Counted from the stretch's first letter, positions 34,588-44,693 are shown. The stretch is 47,184 nt of DNA from Croceibacterium segetis (GCF_011320115.1 NZ_JAANOZ010000018.1:1-47184); one strand, 5' to 3'. The notes: generated by a model not told the origin, from the sequence alone. Made by a program: numbers and translations.

Positions 34588-34887
34588 TCAGCTGGCGATG
34601 AACGCCGCGCTGTCGAACGCCACGCCCTTGCTGTTGAGCTGCTCCATCGCGCTGTCGCGCGCCGAAGCCTTGCACTGCTGCCACGCCGACACTGCGCTCA
34701 GGTCACGGATGTCGGGACGGGCGCAGGCGGCTTCGACGCGCTGGGCGAGAACCTTGACGCCGGCGGGCGAGGCAAGATCGAGGTCGCCGTAGGTCACCTG
34801 GGTGGCGAACTCTTCGGCCGCGGCCGGGGCAACGGCGAGGAGGGAAAGCGAGGCGGCAAGAACCGCGTTGATGGCAAGCTTGGTCAT
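34588..34887 (-). CDS. UrcA family protein, secreted
   Basis: 99 residues. Signal peptide about 1-22 (AINAVLAASLSLLAVAPAAA), mature part with VTYGDLDLASPAGVKVLAQR and VEAACARPDIRDLSAVSAW, the UrcA pattern with two Cys. UrcA proteins are small periplasmic proteins common in Sphingomonadales and Caulobacterales; function unknown. CGGAG precedes the ATG. About 226 bases upstream are free of genes, with no promoter I can name beyond a TTGACT near 35028-35033 (minus strand). Confidence 0.82.
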   Translation of the reverse strand: MTKLAINAVLAASLSLLAVAPAAAEEFATQVTYGDLDLASPAGVKVLAQRVEAACARPDIRDLSAVSAWQQCKASARDSAMEQLNSKGVAFDSAAFIAS

Positions 34888-35113
34888 GATGAAACTCCGA
34901 GGGTCGGCGCCGTGATTGGCGATGGCACCCATATGCCGCAGGGGGCGTCGCAGGAGTTTGCCCGACGTGACGCAAATTGTCGGAGATTGTACGGCGGCCG
35001 TGCCGCGCACGAAACTGGACAAAGTCAACGATTAGCGGGGTTTGGCAAAGAAATAATCATGCTCGCTGGTCGCACGTCTGCGACACGCGTTACATTTCGC
35101 CCACTCGGTGTCG

Positions 35114-36181
35114 TCAGGATTCGCCGAGCCAGTCGACCCATGCACCATGTGGATGGGCCTCCGCCAGCTTCACCGGTTCTGCGCCGCCGGGCCAGTAGCG
35201 CACGCGCAACTCGTGCTTGAAGGTCTGGCGATTGGTCTCGAGAGCCAGCCAAGCGAGCGGCCTTTCGGCGCTTGCCTTCGCGCCCGCCGCCTCCATCGCC
35301 TCGGTGACCGCCTGCTGGGTCGCATCGGGCAGGTATTGCCAGACGATCGAATGGAACAGCACGCGGGTAACGCCCGCCTCCTGCGGCGCGGCCAGCCGCT
35401 CGCGGACGAATTCGCCGGCGTCCATCCCGACGAGCTCGGGCGCCGACCGCTCGGCCATCGCGATGGCGGCGTCGAGGCGCGCCATGCGTTCGGTCGCGTC
35501 GGGCCAGACGTAGGCCTTGAGGCGCAGCGCTTGCTGCGGATCGCTGAGGTCGACCGGCGACCGATCGCATCCGCGCGCGGCAACGATCTCCACCTTGGCG
35601 TCAGGAGGCGGCGGACCGCGCCATTCGGGGGCGATCTTCATTCGCGACAGGCTTGGTCCCGACCTCACCCCGCCGAGGTCGTAACGATAGCGCCCCATCA
35701 TCGTGTTGATCCCGGCGCTGGCGCCGATTTCGTTGAGCTCGAACTTTGGCCCGACTCGCTGCGAGAGCCACAGCAGCCCGGCCATGATGCTCGCGGAACG
35801 CCCGGCCTCGTTGGTCTGCGGTGGGCCATCTAGCCACGGCATTAGCCGCGCGTCGTACTTGGCCACCATGTCCACGACGATCGCGTCGATCGCGGCCTGA
35901 TCGGTCAGCAGCCCGGCATAGACCGGCTCGAGCCGCCGGTCCTCGCCGGAAAGGCACAGCCAGTGCAGGCCGCCGGCGATGCGCAGCGGCATGGCGTCCG
36001 CCAGCACCAGCCCATGCCAGTTGGCCATCCGCCGCCCGGTGGCGGTCTCCGTGTCGAGAATCGCCAGCTCAGCGCGGATCACGCGCGCGGTGCGCGGCGC
36101 GCTGGCCTCCTCGGCATGTCGGGCTTGCCATTCGATCGCCTCGCGCACGTCCAGAATGTCGGTCACCCCGGTTCCCGCCAT
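35114..36181 (-). CDS. DUF2332 family protein
   Basis: 355 residues, cytosolic. The family pattern is seen in [56 protein letters not shown] (resembling a SAM-binding loop) and [20 protein letters not shown]. The C-terminus has [20 protein letters not shown]. Some relatives look like methyltransferases, but no activity is known. The gene diverges from hisG with only 41 bases between the start codons. Confidence 0.82.
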   Translation of the reverse strand: MAGTGVTDILDVREAIEWQARHAEEASAPRTARVIRAELAILDTETATGRRMANWHGLVLADAMPLRIAGGLHWLCLSGEDRRLEPVYAGLLTDQAAIDAIVVDMVAKYDARLMPWLDGPPQTNEAGRSASIMAGLLWLSQRVGPKFELNEIGASAGINTMMGRYRYDLGGVRSGPSLSRMKIAPEWRGPPPPDAKVEIVAARGCDRSPVDLSDPQQALRLKAYVWPDATERMARLDAAIAMAERSAPELVGMDAGEFVRERLAAPQEAGVTRVLFHSIVWQYLPDATQQAVTEAMEAAGAKASAERPLAWLALETNRQTFKHELRVRYWPGGAEPVKLAEAHPHGAWVDWLGES

Positions 36182-36222
36182 ATGCGTTGCCCTTTCTCCA
36201 CCTGCCGACTATCTGCGCCGCG

Positions 36223-36873
36223 ATGCCCGAACCGCTGACCTTCGCCGTGCCCAAGGGGCGCATCCTCGACGAGGCGCTGCCGGTGATGGCGCGCGCCGGC
36301 CTCGTGCCGGAAAGCGCGTTTCACGACAAGGGCAACCGCGCGCTGTCGTTCGCCTGCCACGGCGGCGACATGCGGATCATCCGCGTGCGCGCATTCGACG
36401 TCGCCACATTCGTGGCCTTCGGCGCGGCGCAGGCTGGGATCGTCGGCTCGGACGTGATCGAGGAGTTCGACTTTTCCGAGCTCTACGCGCCGGTCGACCT
36501 CGACATCGGCCACTGCCGGCTGTCGCTCGCCGCGCCGCAGAAAGCGAAGCGAGTGGACAACGCCAGCCACATCCGCGTCGCCACAAAGTACCCCAACATC
36601 ACCCAGCGCTGGTTCGAGCGGCAAGGCGTGCAGGCCGAGTGCATCAAGCTCAACGGCGCGATGGAGCTGGCGCCAGGGCTCGGGCTTGCCGGGCAGATTG
36701 TCGACCTCGTCTCGACCGGCCGGACGCTGGCCGATAACGGCCTCGTGGAAACGGCGACGATCATGGAGGTCTCCGCCCGGCTGATCCTCAATCGCGCGGC
36801 ACTCAAGACCGACCCGCGCGTCGCCGCACTGGTCGAGACGTTCCGGACGCTGGTCGCCGAGGCAGCTGCCTGA
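36223..36873 (+). CDS. hisG: ATP phosphoribosyltransferase, short form
   Basis: First step of histidine synthesis: condenses ATP with phosphoribosyl pyrophosphate. 216 residues, the short HisG_S type without the C-terminal histidine-sensing domain; such enzymes need the HisZ regulatory subunit, which is not in the window. Signatures are [46 protein letters not shown] and the PRPP loop [14 protein letters not shown]. The stop and the hisD start overlap by one base. Confidence 0.94.
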   Translation: MPEPLTFAVPKGRILDEALPVMARAGLVPESAFHDKGNRALSFACHGGDMRIIRVRAFDVATFVAFGAAQAGIVGSDVIEEFDFSELYAPVDLDIGHCRLSLAAPQKAKRVDNASHIRVATKYPNITQRWFERQGVQAECIKLNGAMELAPGLGLAGQIVDLVSTGRTLADNGLVETATIMEVSARLILNRAALKTDPRVAALVETFRTLVAEAAA

Positions 36874-38162
36874 TGCAGCGGCTCAAGACCAGCGACCCCG
36901 ATTTCGAGGCGAAGTTCGCCCGCCTGGTCGACGACCGGCGCGAAAGCGACGTCGAGGTCGCGCACGCTGTCGACGACATCCTCGACCGGGTCCGCGACCT
37001 CGGCGACGAGGCGCTGATCGAATACACCGCACGCTTCGACGACCATCGGCTACGTTCGGACGAGGACTGGCGGATCAGCCCAGACACCTGCAAGCAGGCA
37101 TTCGAAGCGCTCGACCCCAGGTTGCGCCAGGCGCTCGAGCTCGCGGCTGACCGCATTCGCGCCTACCATCGGGACCAGCTGCCGCGCGACCGCGACTTTA
37201 CCGACGACGCCGGCGTGCGCCTGGGAGCGCGCTGGAGCGCCGTCGATGCGGCAGGGCTCTACGTGCCGGGCGGCCGTGCCTCGTACCCCTCTTCTCTGCT
37301 GATGAACGCGATTCCGGCCAAGGTCGCCGGGGTCGAGCGACTGGTGATCGCCACGCCGACGCCCAAGGGCGAGGTCAATTCGCTGGTGCTCGCCGCCGCG
37401 CACCTCGTCGGCATCGAGGAAATCTGGCGCATCGGCGGAGCGCAGGCGATTGGCGCGCTCGCCTACGGCACCGATCGGATCCGGGCCGTCGACGTGATCG
37501 TCGGCCCGGGCAATGCCTATGTCGCCGAAGCGAAGCGCCAGCTCTACGGCGTGGTCGGCATCGACATGGTCGCCGGTCCGAGCGAGATCCTCGTCATCGC
37601 CGACGGCAAGAACGATCCCGAGTGGATCGCCGCCGACCTGCTCAGCCAGGCCGAGCACGACCCTCTGGCGCAGTCGATTCTTATCACCGACGACCCGCAG
37701 TTCGCCGAACAGGTCGAGGACCGTATCGACGTGCAATGTTCGATGCTCTCGACCCGCCGCACCGCGCGGGCGAGCTGGGACGACTTCGGGGTGCTGCTGA
37801 TCGTGTCCGACTTGTCCGAAGCCCCCGCCCTCGCCAACCGGCTCGCCGCCGAGCATGTCGAGCTGGCGGTCGACGATCCCGAGGCGCTGTTCGCGCAGAT
37901 CCGCCACGCCGGCAGCGTTTTCCTCGGCCGGCACACGCCCGAGGCGGTGGGAGACTACATTGCCGGACCCAACCACGTGCTGCCGACCGGTCGCCGAGCG
38001 CGCTTCGCCAGCGGGCTGTCGGTGCTCGACTTCATGAAGCGCACCAGCTTCATTTCCATGGATGCCGAGGCGCTCGGCAAAATCGGCCCGGCGGCGATCG
38101 CGCTGGCCGAGGCCGAAGGGCTTCCGGCGCACGCCCAGTCGGTCGAGCTGAGGCTCAAATGA
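36873..38162 (+). CDS. hisD: Histidinol dehydrogenase
   Basis: Last two steps of histidine synthesis: NAD-dependent, zinc-containing oxidation of histidinol. 429 residues, standard length. Motifs in order are GLYVPGGRASYPSSLLMNAI, RIGGAQAIGALAYGT, VGPGNAYVAEAKRQLYG, MVAGPSEILVIAD and the zinc-site segment LLSQAEHDPLAQ. Near the C-terminus GDYIAGPNHVLPTGRRARF is intact. Co-transcribed with hisG, nusB and thiL. Confidence 0.96.
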   Translation: MQRLKTSDPDFEAKFARLVDDRRESDVEVAHAVDDILDRVRDLGDEALIEYTARFDDHRLRSDEDWRISPDTCKQAFEALDPRLRQALELAADRIRAYHRDQLPRDRDFTDDAGVRLGARWSAVDAAGLYVPGGRASYPSSLLMNAIPAKVAGVERLVIATPTPKGEVNSLVLAAAHLVGIEEIWRIGGAQAIGALAYGTDRIRAVDVIVGPGNAYVAEAKRQLYGVVGIDMVAGPSEILVIADGKNDPEWIAADLLSQAEHDPLAQSILITDDPQFAEQVEDRIDVQCSMLSTRRTARASWDDFGVLLIVSDLSEAPALANRLAAEHVELAVDDPEALFAQIRHAGSVFLGRHTPEAVGDYIAGPNHVLPTGRRARFASGLSVLDFMKRTSFISMDAEALGKIGPAAIALAEAEGLPAHAQSVELRLK

Positions 38163-38614
38163 GCCGCGGCGGTCCCAAGCGCTCACGGGCGCGCGCGGCG
38201 GCGCGCCTCGCCGCAGTGCAGGCGCTGTACCAGCACGAGATGGAGAGCACCGCGCAGGCCAAGCTGCTCGACGAGTTCCACCAGCACCGCCTCGGCCGAG
38301 AGATCGAGGACGAGCAGTACGAACAGGCCGACGTCGACTTCTTCGACGACCTGGTCATCGGCACGCTCGCCAGGCGCGAGGAGATTGACGGCCTGCTGAG
38401 CGAACGCCTGGCCCAGGGCTGGAGCCTCCCCCGGCTCGACAAGACCATGCTCCAGATTCTGCGTGTAGGCGCCTACGAACTGCTTGCCCGGCCGGACATC
38501 CCGGTCGGCACCGCGATCAGCGAATACGTCGATGTCGCTCACGCCTTTTTCGAGGACCGTGAGGCGAAGTTCGTCAACGGCGTGCTCGACGCCGTGTCCA
38601 AGGCGGTGCGGTGA
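38159..38614 (+). CDS. nusB: Transcription antitermination factor NusB
   Basis: 151 residues. All-helical RNA-binding protein of the rRNA antitermination complex. Arg-rich N-terminus (SRARAAARLAAVQALYQHEM), central SLPRLDKTMLQILRVGAYEL, and C-terminal EYVDVAHAFFEDREAKFVNG, VLDAVSK, all typical. ATGA overlap with hisD and GTGA overlap with thiL indicate one operon. Confidence 0.95.
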   Translation: MSRGGPKRSRARAAARLAAVQALYQHEMESTAQAKLLDEFHQHRLGREIEDEQYEQADVDFFDDLVIGTLARREEIDGLLSERLAQGWSLPRLDKTMLQILRVGAYELLARPDIPVGTAISEYVDVAHAFFEDREAKFVNGVLDAVSKAVR

Positions 38615-39477
38615 GCGCCGAGCGCGCCTTCATCGAGTCCCTCAAAACCCTGGCCACAGACCCCGCCGCGCGCGGGCTTGCGGACGATTGCGCGGTAATC
38701 GAGGTCGGCGGCGAGACGCTGGTGCTGACCCACGACATGATGGTCGAAGGCGTCCACACGCTGCCGGGGCAGGACGCGGCCGATATCGCGTGGAAGCTGG
38801 TCACCACCAATCTCTCGGACCTGGCCGCCAAGGGCGCGCGGCCGCTCGGCGTGCTGCTCGGGCACATGCTCGGCCCGGACGACGAGCGCTTCGCCGGCGG
38901 CCTCCGTGAAGTTCTCGCCCGGTACGATGTGCCCTTGCTCGGCGGCGACACCTCATCGGGCGGACCGCCGCGCGCGTGGGGGCTGACCGCTATCGGGCGC
39001 GCGACGCACCGGCCCGTGCCTTCGCGCTCCGGGGCCAGAGCGGGAGACACGGTTTGGGTGACCGGGCCGCTCGGCGCGGCGATGGCGGGGTTCGAGGCCC
39101 TGCGCGGCGGCACCGGCGCGGGCAGCGTGGCCTTCCGCCGCCCGCTCGCCTGTCTGGCGGAAGGCGAGGTGCTTGCCCCCTTCGTCACCGCGATGATGGA
39201 CATTTCGGACGGGCTGCTGCTCGACGCGTCGCGAATGGCTGAGACGAGCGGAGTGACGATTTCGCTGCGCTCTGCCGACGTGCCCATCGCCGTTCCGGAG
39301 GAGCGACGGGCCGATGCGCTGCGCTGGGGGGAGGACTACGAGTTGCTGTTCACACTCCCCGCCGGCGCCGAGCCCACGGTAAGCGCCTGGCGCATCGGCG
39401 AGGTGCGTGAACGAGGCGATGCGGCGCTATTGCTCGACGGCCAACCGCCAACGGGCCCGCTCGGCTACGAGCATTAG
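38611..39477 (+). CDS. thiL: Thiamine-monophosphate kinase
   Basis: Phosphorylates thiamine phosphate to thiamine pyrophosphate. 288 residues. Metal and ATP-binding segments are LADDCAVIEVGGETLVLTHD, MMVEGVHT, VTTNLSDLAAKGARPLGVLL, LLGGDTSSG and VTAMMDISDGLLLDASRMA. The last part has RWGEDYELLFTLPAG. It starts with GTG in the nusB stop. Its 3' end overlaps the convergent desaturase gene by four bases. Confidence 0.94.
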   Translation: MSAERAFIESLKTLATDPAARGLADDCAVIEVGGETLVLTHDMMVEGVHTLPGQDAADIAWKLVTTNLSDLAAKGARPLGVLLGHMLGPDDERFAGGLREVLARYDVPLLGGDTSSGGPPRAWGLTAIGRATHRPVPSRSGARAGDTVWVTGPLGAAMAGFEALRGGTGAGSVAFRRPLACLAEGEVLAPFVTAMMDISDGLLLDASRMAETSGVTISLRSADVPIAVPEERRADALRWGEDYELLFTLPAGAEPTVSAWRIGEVRERGDAALLLDGQPPTGPLGYEH

Positions 39478-40484
39478 AGCGGCGAGCAGTCGACTCCGCG
39501 CTGCTCGAGGATCGGCTTCATCTCGTAATAGGCGTACTTGGTCGCGTGGTTGGGGATGCCCGGATAGAGGTGGTGGACGATGTGGTACTGCATCCCCAGC
39601 GACAGCCAGTGGCCGACCCAGGTTCGGAACACGCGGGTGTTGGTGTAGCGGTCGAGCCCGTCGCGCGGATGGTGCGGGGCCCAGCTCAGCCAGTAGCGGA
39701 TGTAGCTGAGGCCGAGGTGCCGCGGCAGCCAGAACAGGAAGCAGGCAACGAAGGCGTATCCACTCCACGCCAGCGCGAAGAGGAACCCCATGCTGCCCAG
39801 TTGCAGCAGCATCGTGTCGCGCAGGGCGACCTGGGCCTCCGGCGTGCCGATCCGCTCGAGGCAGCGCTTGTAGTGATGGATCGAGCCGTCGGCGCCGGGC
39901 TGCCGGTTGAGCCAGGTCTTGACCCAGGCCATGATCGGCCCGCTGGCGCCGTCGGTGTAGTCCGGGTCCATCACCGGATCGTTGCAATGGTAATGGTGAT
40001 GCATGTGCATCAGCCGCGCCATTGAAAACGGGAAGATCAGGATTAGCGTGGCGACCTGGCCGACCAGTTCGTTCCAGAAGTGGTACTTGGTGCCCGGCCG
40101 GCCGATGTTGCGATGCATCGCCTCGTGGCTCGGGATGTAGCCGACCGCGGCGATGAACGTGGCGAAGAGGAAACAGGGCCAGATCGGGATGATCTGCATC
40201 ATCGTCAGCGGGAACATCGCCAGCCACAGGCCGAAGCAGCCAAGCGTCAGCACGGTATAGATCCGCATATGCTTCGGGTCGGCCATGAACTTCTCGGCCA
40301 CCTCCCGTTCCTGCAGTCGCAGGTTGACGCGGACGTGCTTGTCGAGCTGGGGCGCGTGGCGCCATTCGAATGCCGAACGCTCGGCGGCGGCGCCCTCGAC
40401 GCCGCCTTCGATCAACCCGGCGTCACCGGGCAGGGCGTAGTCTTCCGCCTCTTCGCGGGTCAGGTCGTCGAGCGGGCGGTCCAT
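39474..40484 (-). CDS. Fatty-acid-desaturase-fold protein, CrtR-like
   Basis: 336 residues, membrane di-iron oxygenase fold. Histidine boxes are PSHEAMHRN, MHMHHHYHCNDPVMDPD and QYHIVHHLYPGIPNH. Membrane segments lie at about 75-95, 98-116, 146-165 and 230-265. The boxes, especially HHxxCNDPxxDPD and YHxxHHLxPxIP, resemble CrtR-type beta-carotene hydroxylases and related lipid desaturases. Sphingomonads make hydroxylated carotenoids, so a pigment role is possible; an acyl-lipid substrate is equally possible. Translation follows the small gene upstream with a one-base overlap. Confidence 0.8.
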   Translation of the reverse strand: MDRPLDDLTREEAEDYALPGDAGLIEGGVEGAAAERSAFEWRHAPQLDKHVRVNLRLQEREVAEKFMADPKHMRIYTVLTLGCFGLWLAMFPLTMMQIIPIWPCFLFATFIAAVGYIPSHEAMHRNIGRPGTKYHFWNELVGQVATLILIFPFSMARLMHMHHHYHCNDPVMDPDYTDGASGPIMAWVKTWLNRQPGADGSIHHYKRCLERIGTPEAQVALRDTMLLQLGSMGFLFALAWSGYAFVACFLFWLPRHLGLSYIRYWLSWAPHHPRDGLDRYTNTRVFRTWVGHWLSLGMQYHIVHHLYPGIPNHATKYAYYEMKPILEQRGVDCSPL

Positions 40485-40681
40485 CAAATCCACCGCCCCC
40501 TGATGTTGGCGTAGAGCCCCCAGAGGCCACCGAACAGCAGCCCGAAGCCGATCCGCGAGAGGCCGAGCGGCGCGTCGATCTGCCAATAGGCCATCGTCTG
40601 CGCGGTCAACGGCGCAATGAAGCCGATCCCGAAGAGGAACGGCATCCAATAGAGCAGTTTGCGGATTACGAGGGCGCCCAT
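40484..40681 (-). CDS. Small membrane protein preceding the desaturase
   Basis: 65 residues with two hydrophobic helices (about 9-27, [17 protein letters not shown], and 42-60, [18 protein letters not shown]). It is immediately upstream of the desaturase gene, with stop and start sharing one base, so the two are co-translated. It may be a partner or assembly factor, but no family was recognised. Confidence 0.68.
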   Translation of the reverse strand: MGALVIRKLLYWMPFLFGIGFIAPLTAQTMAYWQIDAPLGLSRIGFGLLFGGLWGLYANIRGRWI

Positions 40682-40807
40682 CGGCCGTTTACCTAAATTA
40701 AACCATGGTCCGCCGCAAGATTCAGGGGCTTGCCGTCACAAATCGGGTCAGCCGCCATGGCGCGGCGGCCACCGCCGAGGTCGGCGCGGAAATCCGCCGC
40801 AAGGGGC

Positions 40808-40836
40808 TTGCACGCGCCCCGCGCGCCCTCTAGCCA
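40808..40836 (+). promoter_or_regulatory. Possible housekeeping promoter of hppA
   Basis: TTGCAC (40808-40813) and TAGCCA (40831-40836) are 17 bases apart, about 75 bases before the hppA start. The -35 is a fair match and the -10 is weak. A GC-rich dyad CCGCC-N7-GGCGG lies upstream near 40751-40767. Low confidence, from reading only. Confidence 0.25.
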
Positions 40837-40910
40837 GCTTCGTCGCCTGCGGCCGAGGGAGTTCCCGTCGGGCCGCGGCTTTGTTTTGGGAAATAGGGGG
40901 AAGGCTAGCA

Positions 40911-43031
40911 ATGAGCCTCGTAGGTATTTCGATTGTTCTGGGACTTCTGGCCGTCGTCTACGGCTTCGTCACCAGCCGCCAGATCCTCGGCGCGTCCGCC
41001 GGCAGCGACAAGATGCAGGAGATCGCCGGGGCGATCCAGGAAGGCGCGCAGGCCTACCTCAAGCGCCAGTACACCACCATCGGCATCGTCGGCGTCGTCG
41101 TCGCGGTGATCGTCGCTATCTTCCTCGGCCCGATCAGCGCCGCCGGCTTCGTGCTCGGCTCCGTCCTCTCGGGCTTCGCCGGCTTCATCGGCATGAACAT
41201 TTCGGTGCGGGCCAACGTGCGCACCGCTGCGGCAGCCCAGAAGGGCTTGCAGCAGGGCCTGACCCTCGCCTTCCGCGCCGGCGCGATCACCGGCATGCTC
41301 GTCGCCGGTCTGGCGCTGCTCGCGATCGCGGTGTTCTTCTGGTACCTCACCGGCCCGGGCGGCTACACCGTCGGCGGGACCGACCGCACGGTCGTGCAGG
41401 CACTCACCGCACTGGCCTTTGGCGCTTCGCTGATCTCGATCTTCGCCCGTCTCGGGGGCGGCATTTTCACCAAGGCGGCCGACGTCGGCGCCGACCTCGT
41501 CGGCAAGGTCGAGGCGGGCATCCCCGAGGACGACCCGCGCAACCCGGCGGTCATCGCCGATAACGTGGGCGACAACGTCGGCGACTGCGCCGGCATGGCA
41601 GCCGACCTGTTCGAGACTTACGTCGTCACCGTTGGCGCCACGATGGTGCTCACCGCGCTGCTGCTCGGCGGCGCCGGCGACAAGCTGATGGCACTGATGA
41701 GCCTGCCGCTGCTGATCGGCGGCGCCTGCATCGTCACCTCGATCATCGGCACCTACTTCGTCCGTCTCGGCGGCGGCACCAACATCATGGGCGCGATGTA
41801 CAAGGGCTTCCTCGTCACCGCAGTCCTCTCGATTCCGGCGATCTACGGCATGATGATGCTCGCGCTCGGCGACATGAACGCGGTCGTTGGCGTCGCCGGC
41901 GGCGGTGGCGGCAACTTCACCGGCATGGACCTGTTCTGGTGTTCGCTGCTCGGCCTCGTCATCACCGGGCTAATCATCTGGATCACCGAGTACTACACCG
42001 GGACGAACTTCCGCCCGGTGCGCTCGATCGCCAAGGCTTCGGAAACCGGCCACGGCACCAACGTCATCCAGGGCCTTGCGGTGTCGCTCGAATCGACCGC
42101 ACTGCCCACCCTGGTGATCGTCGCGGGCATCATCATCGCCTACCAGCTCGCTGGCCTGCTCGGCATCGCCTACGCGGCGACGGCGATGCTCGCCCTCGCC
42201 GGCATGGTTGTCGCGCTAGACGCTTACGGCCCTGTGACCGACAACGCCGGCGGCATCGCCGAGATGGCCGGCCTCGACGACGCGGTCCGTGCGAAGACCG
42301 ACGCGCTCGACGCGGTGGGCAACACCACCAAGGCGGTGACCAAGGGTTACGCGATCGGTTCGGCGGGCCTCGCCGCGCTGGTGCTGTTCGCCGCCTACAC
42401 CACCGACTTGCGCGAGTTCTTCCCCGCGCTGAACGTCGATTTCAGCCTCGAGAACCCGTACGTTATCGTCGGGCTGCTGCTCGGCGCGCTGCTCCCCTAC
42501 CTGTTCGGCTCGATGGGCATGACTGCCGTCGGCCGCGCGGCGGGAGACGTGGTCAAGGACGTGCGCGAGCAGTTCGCGGGCGACCCGGGCATCATGGCCG
42601 GCACCAGCCGTCCGAACTATGCCCGCACGGTCGACCTGGTCACCAAGGCGGCGATCAAGGAGATGATCGTGCCGAGCTTGCTGCCGGTGCTCGCGCCGAT
42701 CGTGGTCTACTTCGTGATCACCGCGATCGCCGGGCAGGCCAACGGCTTCGCCGCACTCGGCGCGCTGCTTCTCGGCGTGATCGTCGGCGGGCTGTTCGTG
42801 GCGATCTCGATGACCGCCGGCGGCGGAGCGTGGGACAACGCCAAGAAGTACATCGAAGACGGTCACTACGGCGGCAAGGGCTCCGAGGCGCACAAGGCCG
42901 CGGTGACCGGCGACACGGTCGGCGATCCCTACAAGGACACCGCCGGCCCGGCGGTGAACCCGATGATCAAGATCACCAACATCGTCGCGCTGCTGCTCCT
43001 GGCGGCATTGGCCGCTCACGCCGGCGTCTGA
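40911..43031 (+). CDS. hppA: Proton-pumping membrane pyrophosphatase, K+-independent
   Basis: 706 residues, about 16 membrane helices. Hydrolyses pyrophosphate and pumps H+ across the inner membrane. The substrate site shows the run [20 protein letters not shown] and [19 protein letters not shown]; a second site [13 protein letters not shown] and a third [19 protein letters not shown] complete it. The residue deciding K+ dependence is Lys474 in [15 protein letters not shown], where K+-dependent enzymes have Ala; the pump is therefore K+-independent. GGGGGAAGG precedes the ATG. Single-gene unit with its own terminator. Confidence 0.96.
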   Translation: MSLVGISIVLGLLAVVYGFVTSRQILGASAGSDKMQEIAGAIQEGAQAYLKRQYTTIGIVGVVVAVIVAIFLGPISAAGFVLGSVLSGFAGFIGMNISVRANVRTAAAAQKGLQQGLTLAFRAGAITGMLVAGLALLAIAVFFWYLTGPGGYTVGGTDRTVVQALTALAFGASLISIFARLGGGIFTKAADVGADLVGKVEAGIPEDDPRNPAVIADNVGDNVGDCAGMAADLFETYVVTVGATMVLTALLLGGAGDKLMALMSLPLLIGGACIVTSIIGTYFVRLGGGTNIMGAMYKGFLVTAVLSIPAIYGMMMLALGDMNAVVGVAGGGGGNFTGMDLFWCSLLGLVITGLIIWITEYYTGTNFRPVRSIAKASETGHGTNVIQGLAVSLESTALPTLVIVAGIIIAYQLAGLLGIAYAATAMLALAGMVVALDAYGPVTDNAGGIAEMAGLDDAVRAKTDALDAVGNTTKAVTKGYAIGSAGLAALVLFAAYTTDLREFFPALNVDFSLENPYVIVGLLLGALLPYLFGSMGMTAVGRAAGDVVKDVREQFAGDPGIMAGTSRPNYARTVDLVTKAAIKEMIVPSLLPVLAPIVVYFVITAIAGQANGFAALGALLLGVIVGGLFVAISMTAGGGAWDNAKKYIEDGHYGGKGSEAHKAAVTGDTVGDPYKDTAGPAVNPMIKITNIVALLLLAALAAHAGV

Positions 43032-43052
43032 TCTTCACGACTGAGTTCAAGA

Positions 43053-43084
43053 GCCCCGTCCGGCTGGCGCCGGGCGGGGCTTTT
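43053..43084 (+). terminator. Intrinsic terminator after hppA
   Basis: An 11-bp stem GCCCCGTCCGG / CCGGGCGGGGC with one G-T pair and a 6-base loop, followed by TTTT. It lies 22 bases after the hppA stop and before tesB. Confidence 0.85.
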
Positions 43085-43099
43085 GTGTAGCCGCCGGGG

Positions 43100-43978
43100 A
43101 TGAGCGAACCGACCTCCGAAGCTCTCGTCGCCAACCTGCTACGGCTGCTCGAGCTCAAGTCGCTCGGCGAGGACCGCTTCGAAGGCCCACGGCGGCGCGA
43201 CGGGGTCGGGCGGGTGTTCGGCGGCCAGGTCATCGCCCAGGCGCTGATGGCGGCGCAGGCGACCGTACCCGACGACCGCCCGGCGCATTCGCTCCACGCC
43301 TACTTCCTGCGCGGCGGCAGCGAGGAGCACGATGTCGAGTACCGCGTTGAACGGGGCTTCGACGGTGGCAGCTTCGCCAACCGGCGCGTCGTCGCGATGC
43401 AGCAGGAGCGGCAGATCCTCGCCTGCTCGGTCTCATTCCAGCGGTCAGAGGACGGACCCAGCCACCAGTCCGCGACGATGCCCGCGGTGCCCCCGCCGGA
43501 CGACCTCGAGCCCGAACACGAAGTCCTGGCACGCCACCGCGCCGAAATCGAAGCTCACGCGCCGCGGATCATCCTGCGCCCGCGACCGATTGAGGTGCGC
43601 GCAGCCAACCCGATGGGGCTCCTCAGCCGCGAACCGGGCGCACCGGAGCAGCGCGTGTGGTTCCGCGCTCGCGCACCCCTTCCCGACGATCCTAACCTGC
43701 ACCGCGCGGTGCTGGCCTACTTCAGCGACATGCGGTTGATGGCGACCTGCCTGCTACCCCACGGCCTCGCCTTCGCGCGCGGCGACGTGCGCGGAGCGAG
43801 CCTCGACCACGCACTGTGGTTCCACGAGGATGCCCGCGCCGACGAGTGGCTGCTTTACGCGATGGACAGCCCATGGAGCGGCCACGCCCGCGGGCTCAAC
43901 TTCGGCCGCGTGTTCACCGGCGACGGCCGGCTGATCGCCAGCGTGGCGCAGGAAGGAATGTTCCGGGCCACCCGCTGA
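43100..43978 (+). CDS. tesB: Acyl-CoA thioesterase II
   Basis: 292 residues, double hot-dog fold; hydrolyses acyl-CoA to free fatty acid and CoA. The first hot dog has RVFGGQVIAQALMAAQATV and HSLHAYFLRGGSEEHDVEY. The second has HRAVLAYFSDMRLMATCLLP and SLDHALWFHEDARADEWLLY, with the active-site Asp in SLDHALWFH, then FTGDGRLIASVAQEGMFR. Length and motifs are standard. It lies just behind the hppA terminator and is convergent with the anti-sigma gene. Confidence 0.93.
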   Translation: MSEPTSEALVANLLRLLELKSLGEDRFEGPRRRDGVGRVFGGQVIAQALMAAQATVPDDRPAHSLHAYFLRGGSEEHDVEYRVERGFDGGSFANRRVVAMQQERQILACSVSFQRSEDGPSHQSATMPAVPPPDDLEPEHEVLARHRAEIEAHAPRIILRPRPIEVRAANPMGLLSREPGAPEQRVWFRARAPLPDDPNLHRAVLAYFSDMRLMATCLLPHGLAFARGDVRGASLDHALWFHEDARADEWLLYAMDSPWSGHARGLNFGRVFTGDGRLIASVAQEGMFRATR

Positions 43979-44000
43979 GCCGCGCAGTCCGTCTAGCGAA

Positions 44001-44693
44001 TCAACGCCATGCGCTGGCCCGCGCGGCTCGCTCTTGGTCTGCCGTGAGCGCCGGCCCGGCGGCCATGTCCTGGGCCTTCGCCATCAGTTCGGCCGCGGTG
44101 CTTCCGGCCATTTGGTAGTTGCCTTGCTGCATCGCGGCGGCACCGCCTACGGCCTTCAATTGCCAGCCGATCGCATCCTTGCAGGCGATCCCGCTTTGCG
44201 CGGCGCCGGCGAAAGCGCGGCAGTATTGCCCGCCGTCGTTTCGGAAGCTGAGGAGCATGCGAGTGGGCGCGCCGGATTCTTGCGTGGCGACGAGCTGGTT
44301 ATCGAGCGCGGACGCAAGCTGCGCACCGGCGTAGCCTTCCGGCACCTCGCCGCCGCGCGGCAGGAAGACCGCCAGCGCGAGCGACGCGGCGAGCGCCGGG
44401 CCGACGATCCAGCCCCAGCGTGGAATGCCGCGTGCGGCGCGGCGCTGCTTCGCCGCCGTGAAATCGATCACCTTCGGCGCCGCCTTGCCAAACAGCGCGG
44501 TCAGGCTTTCCGGCACGGGCTCGTCGAGGATCGGCGCAAAGTGGGCGGACAGGCGGTCCCTGAGCGCGCGATGCCGCGCAACCTCGGTCGCCAGCGTCGG
44601 GTCGGCCGCGACCGCCGCTGCCACTTCGCTCTGCCGCGGCTCGGCGAGCTGGCCGTCGGCAAAGGCCGCCAGTTCCTCGCGCAACACCCTCAT
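44001..44693 (-). CDS. Membrane anti-sigma factor of the adjacent ECF sigma
   Basis: 230 residues. A cytosolic N-terminal part begins MRVLREELAAFADGQL and contains ARHRALRDRLSAHFAPIL, fitting a helical sigma-binding domain. It lacks the His-x3-Cys-x2-Cys zinc motif of ZAS anti-sigmas. One membrane helix lies at about 94-112 (WGWIVGPALAASLALAVFL). The periplasmic part of about 115 residues has two Cys (QYCRAF and IACKDA) that could form a disulfide. Start at 44693 overlaps the sigma stop (ATGA). Role inferred from position, topology and overlap. Confidence 0.82.
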   Translation of the reverse strand: MRVLREELAAFADGQLAEPRQSEVAAAVAADPTLATEVARHRALRDRLSAHFAPILDEPVPESLTALFGKAAPKVIDFTAAKQRRAARGIPRWGWIVGPALAASLALAVFLPRGGEVPEGYAGAQLASALDNQLVATQESGAPTRMLLSFRNDGGQYCRAFAGAAQSGIACKDAIGWQLKAVGGAAAMQQGNYQMAGSTAAELMAKAQDMAAGPALTADQERAARASAWR

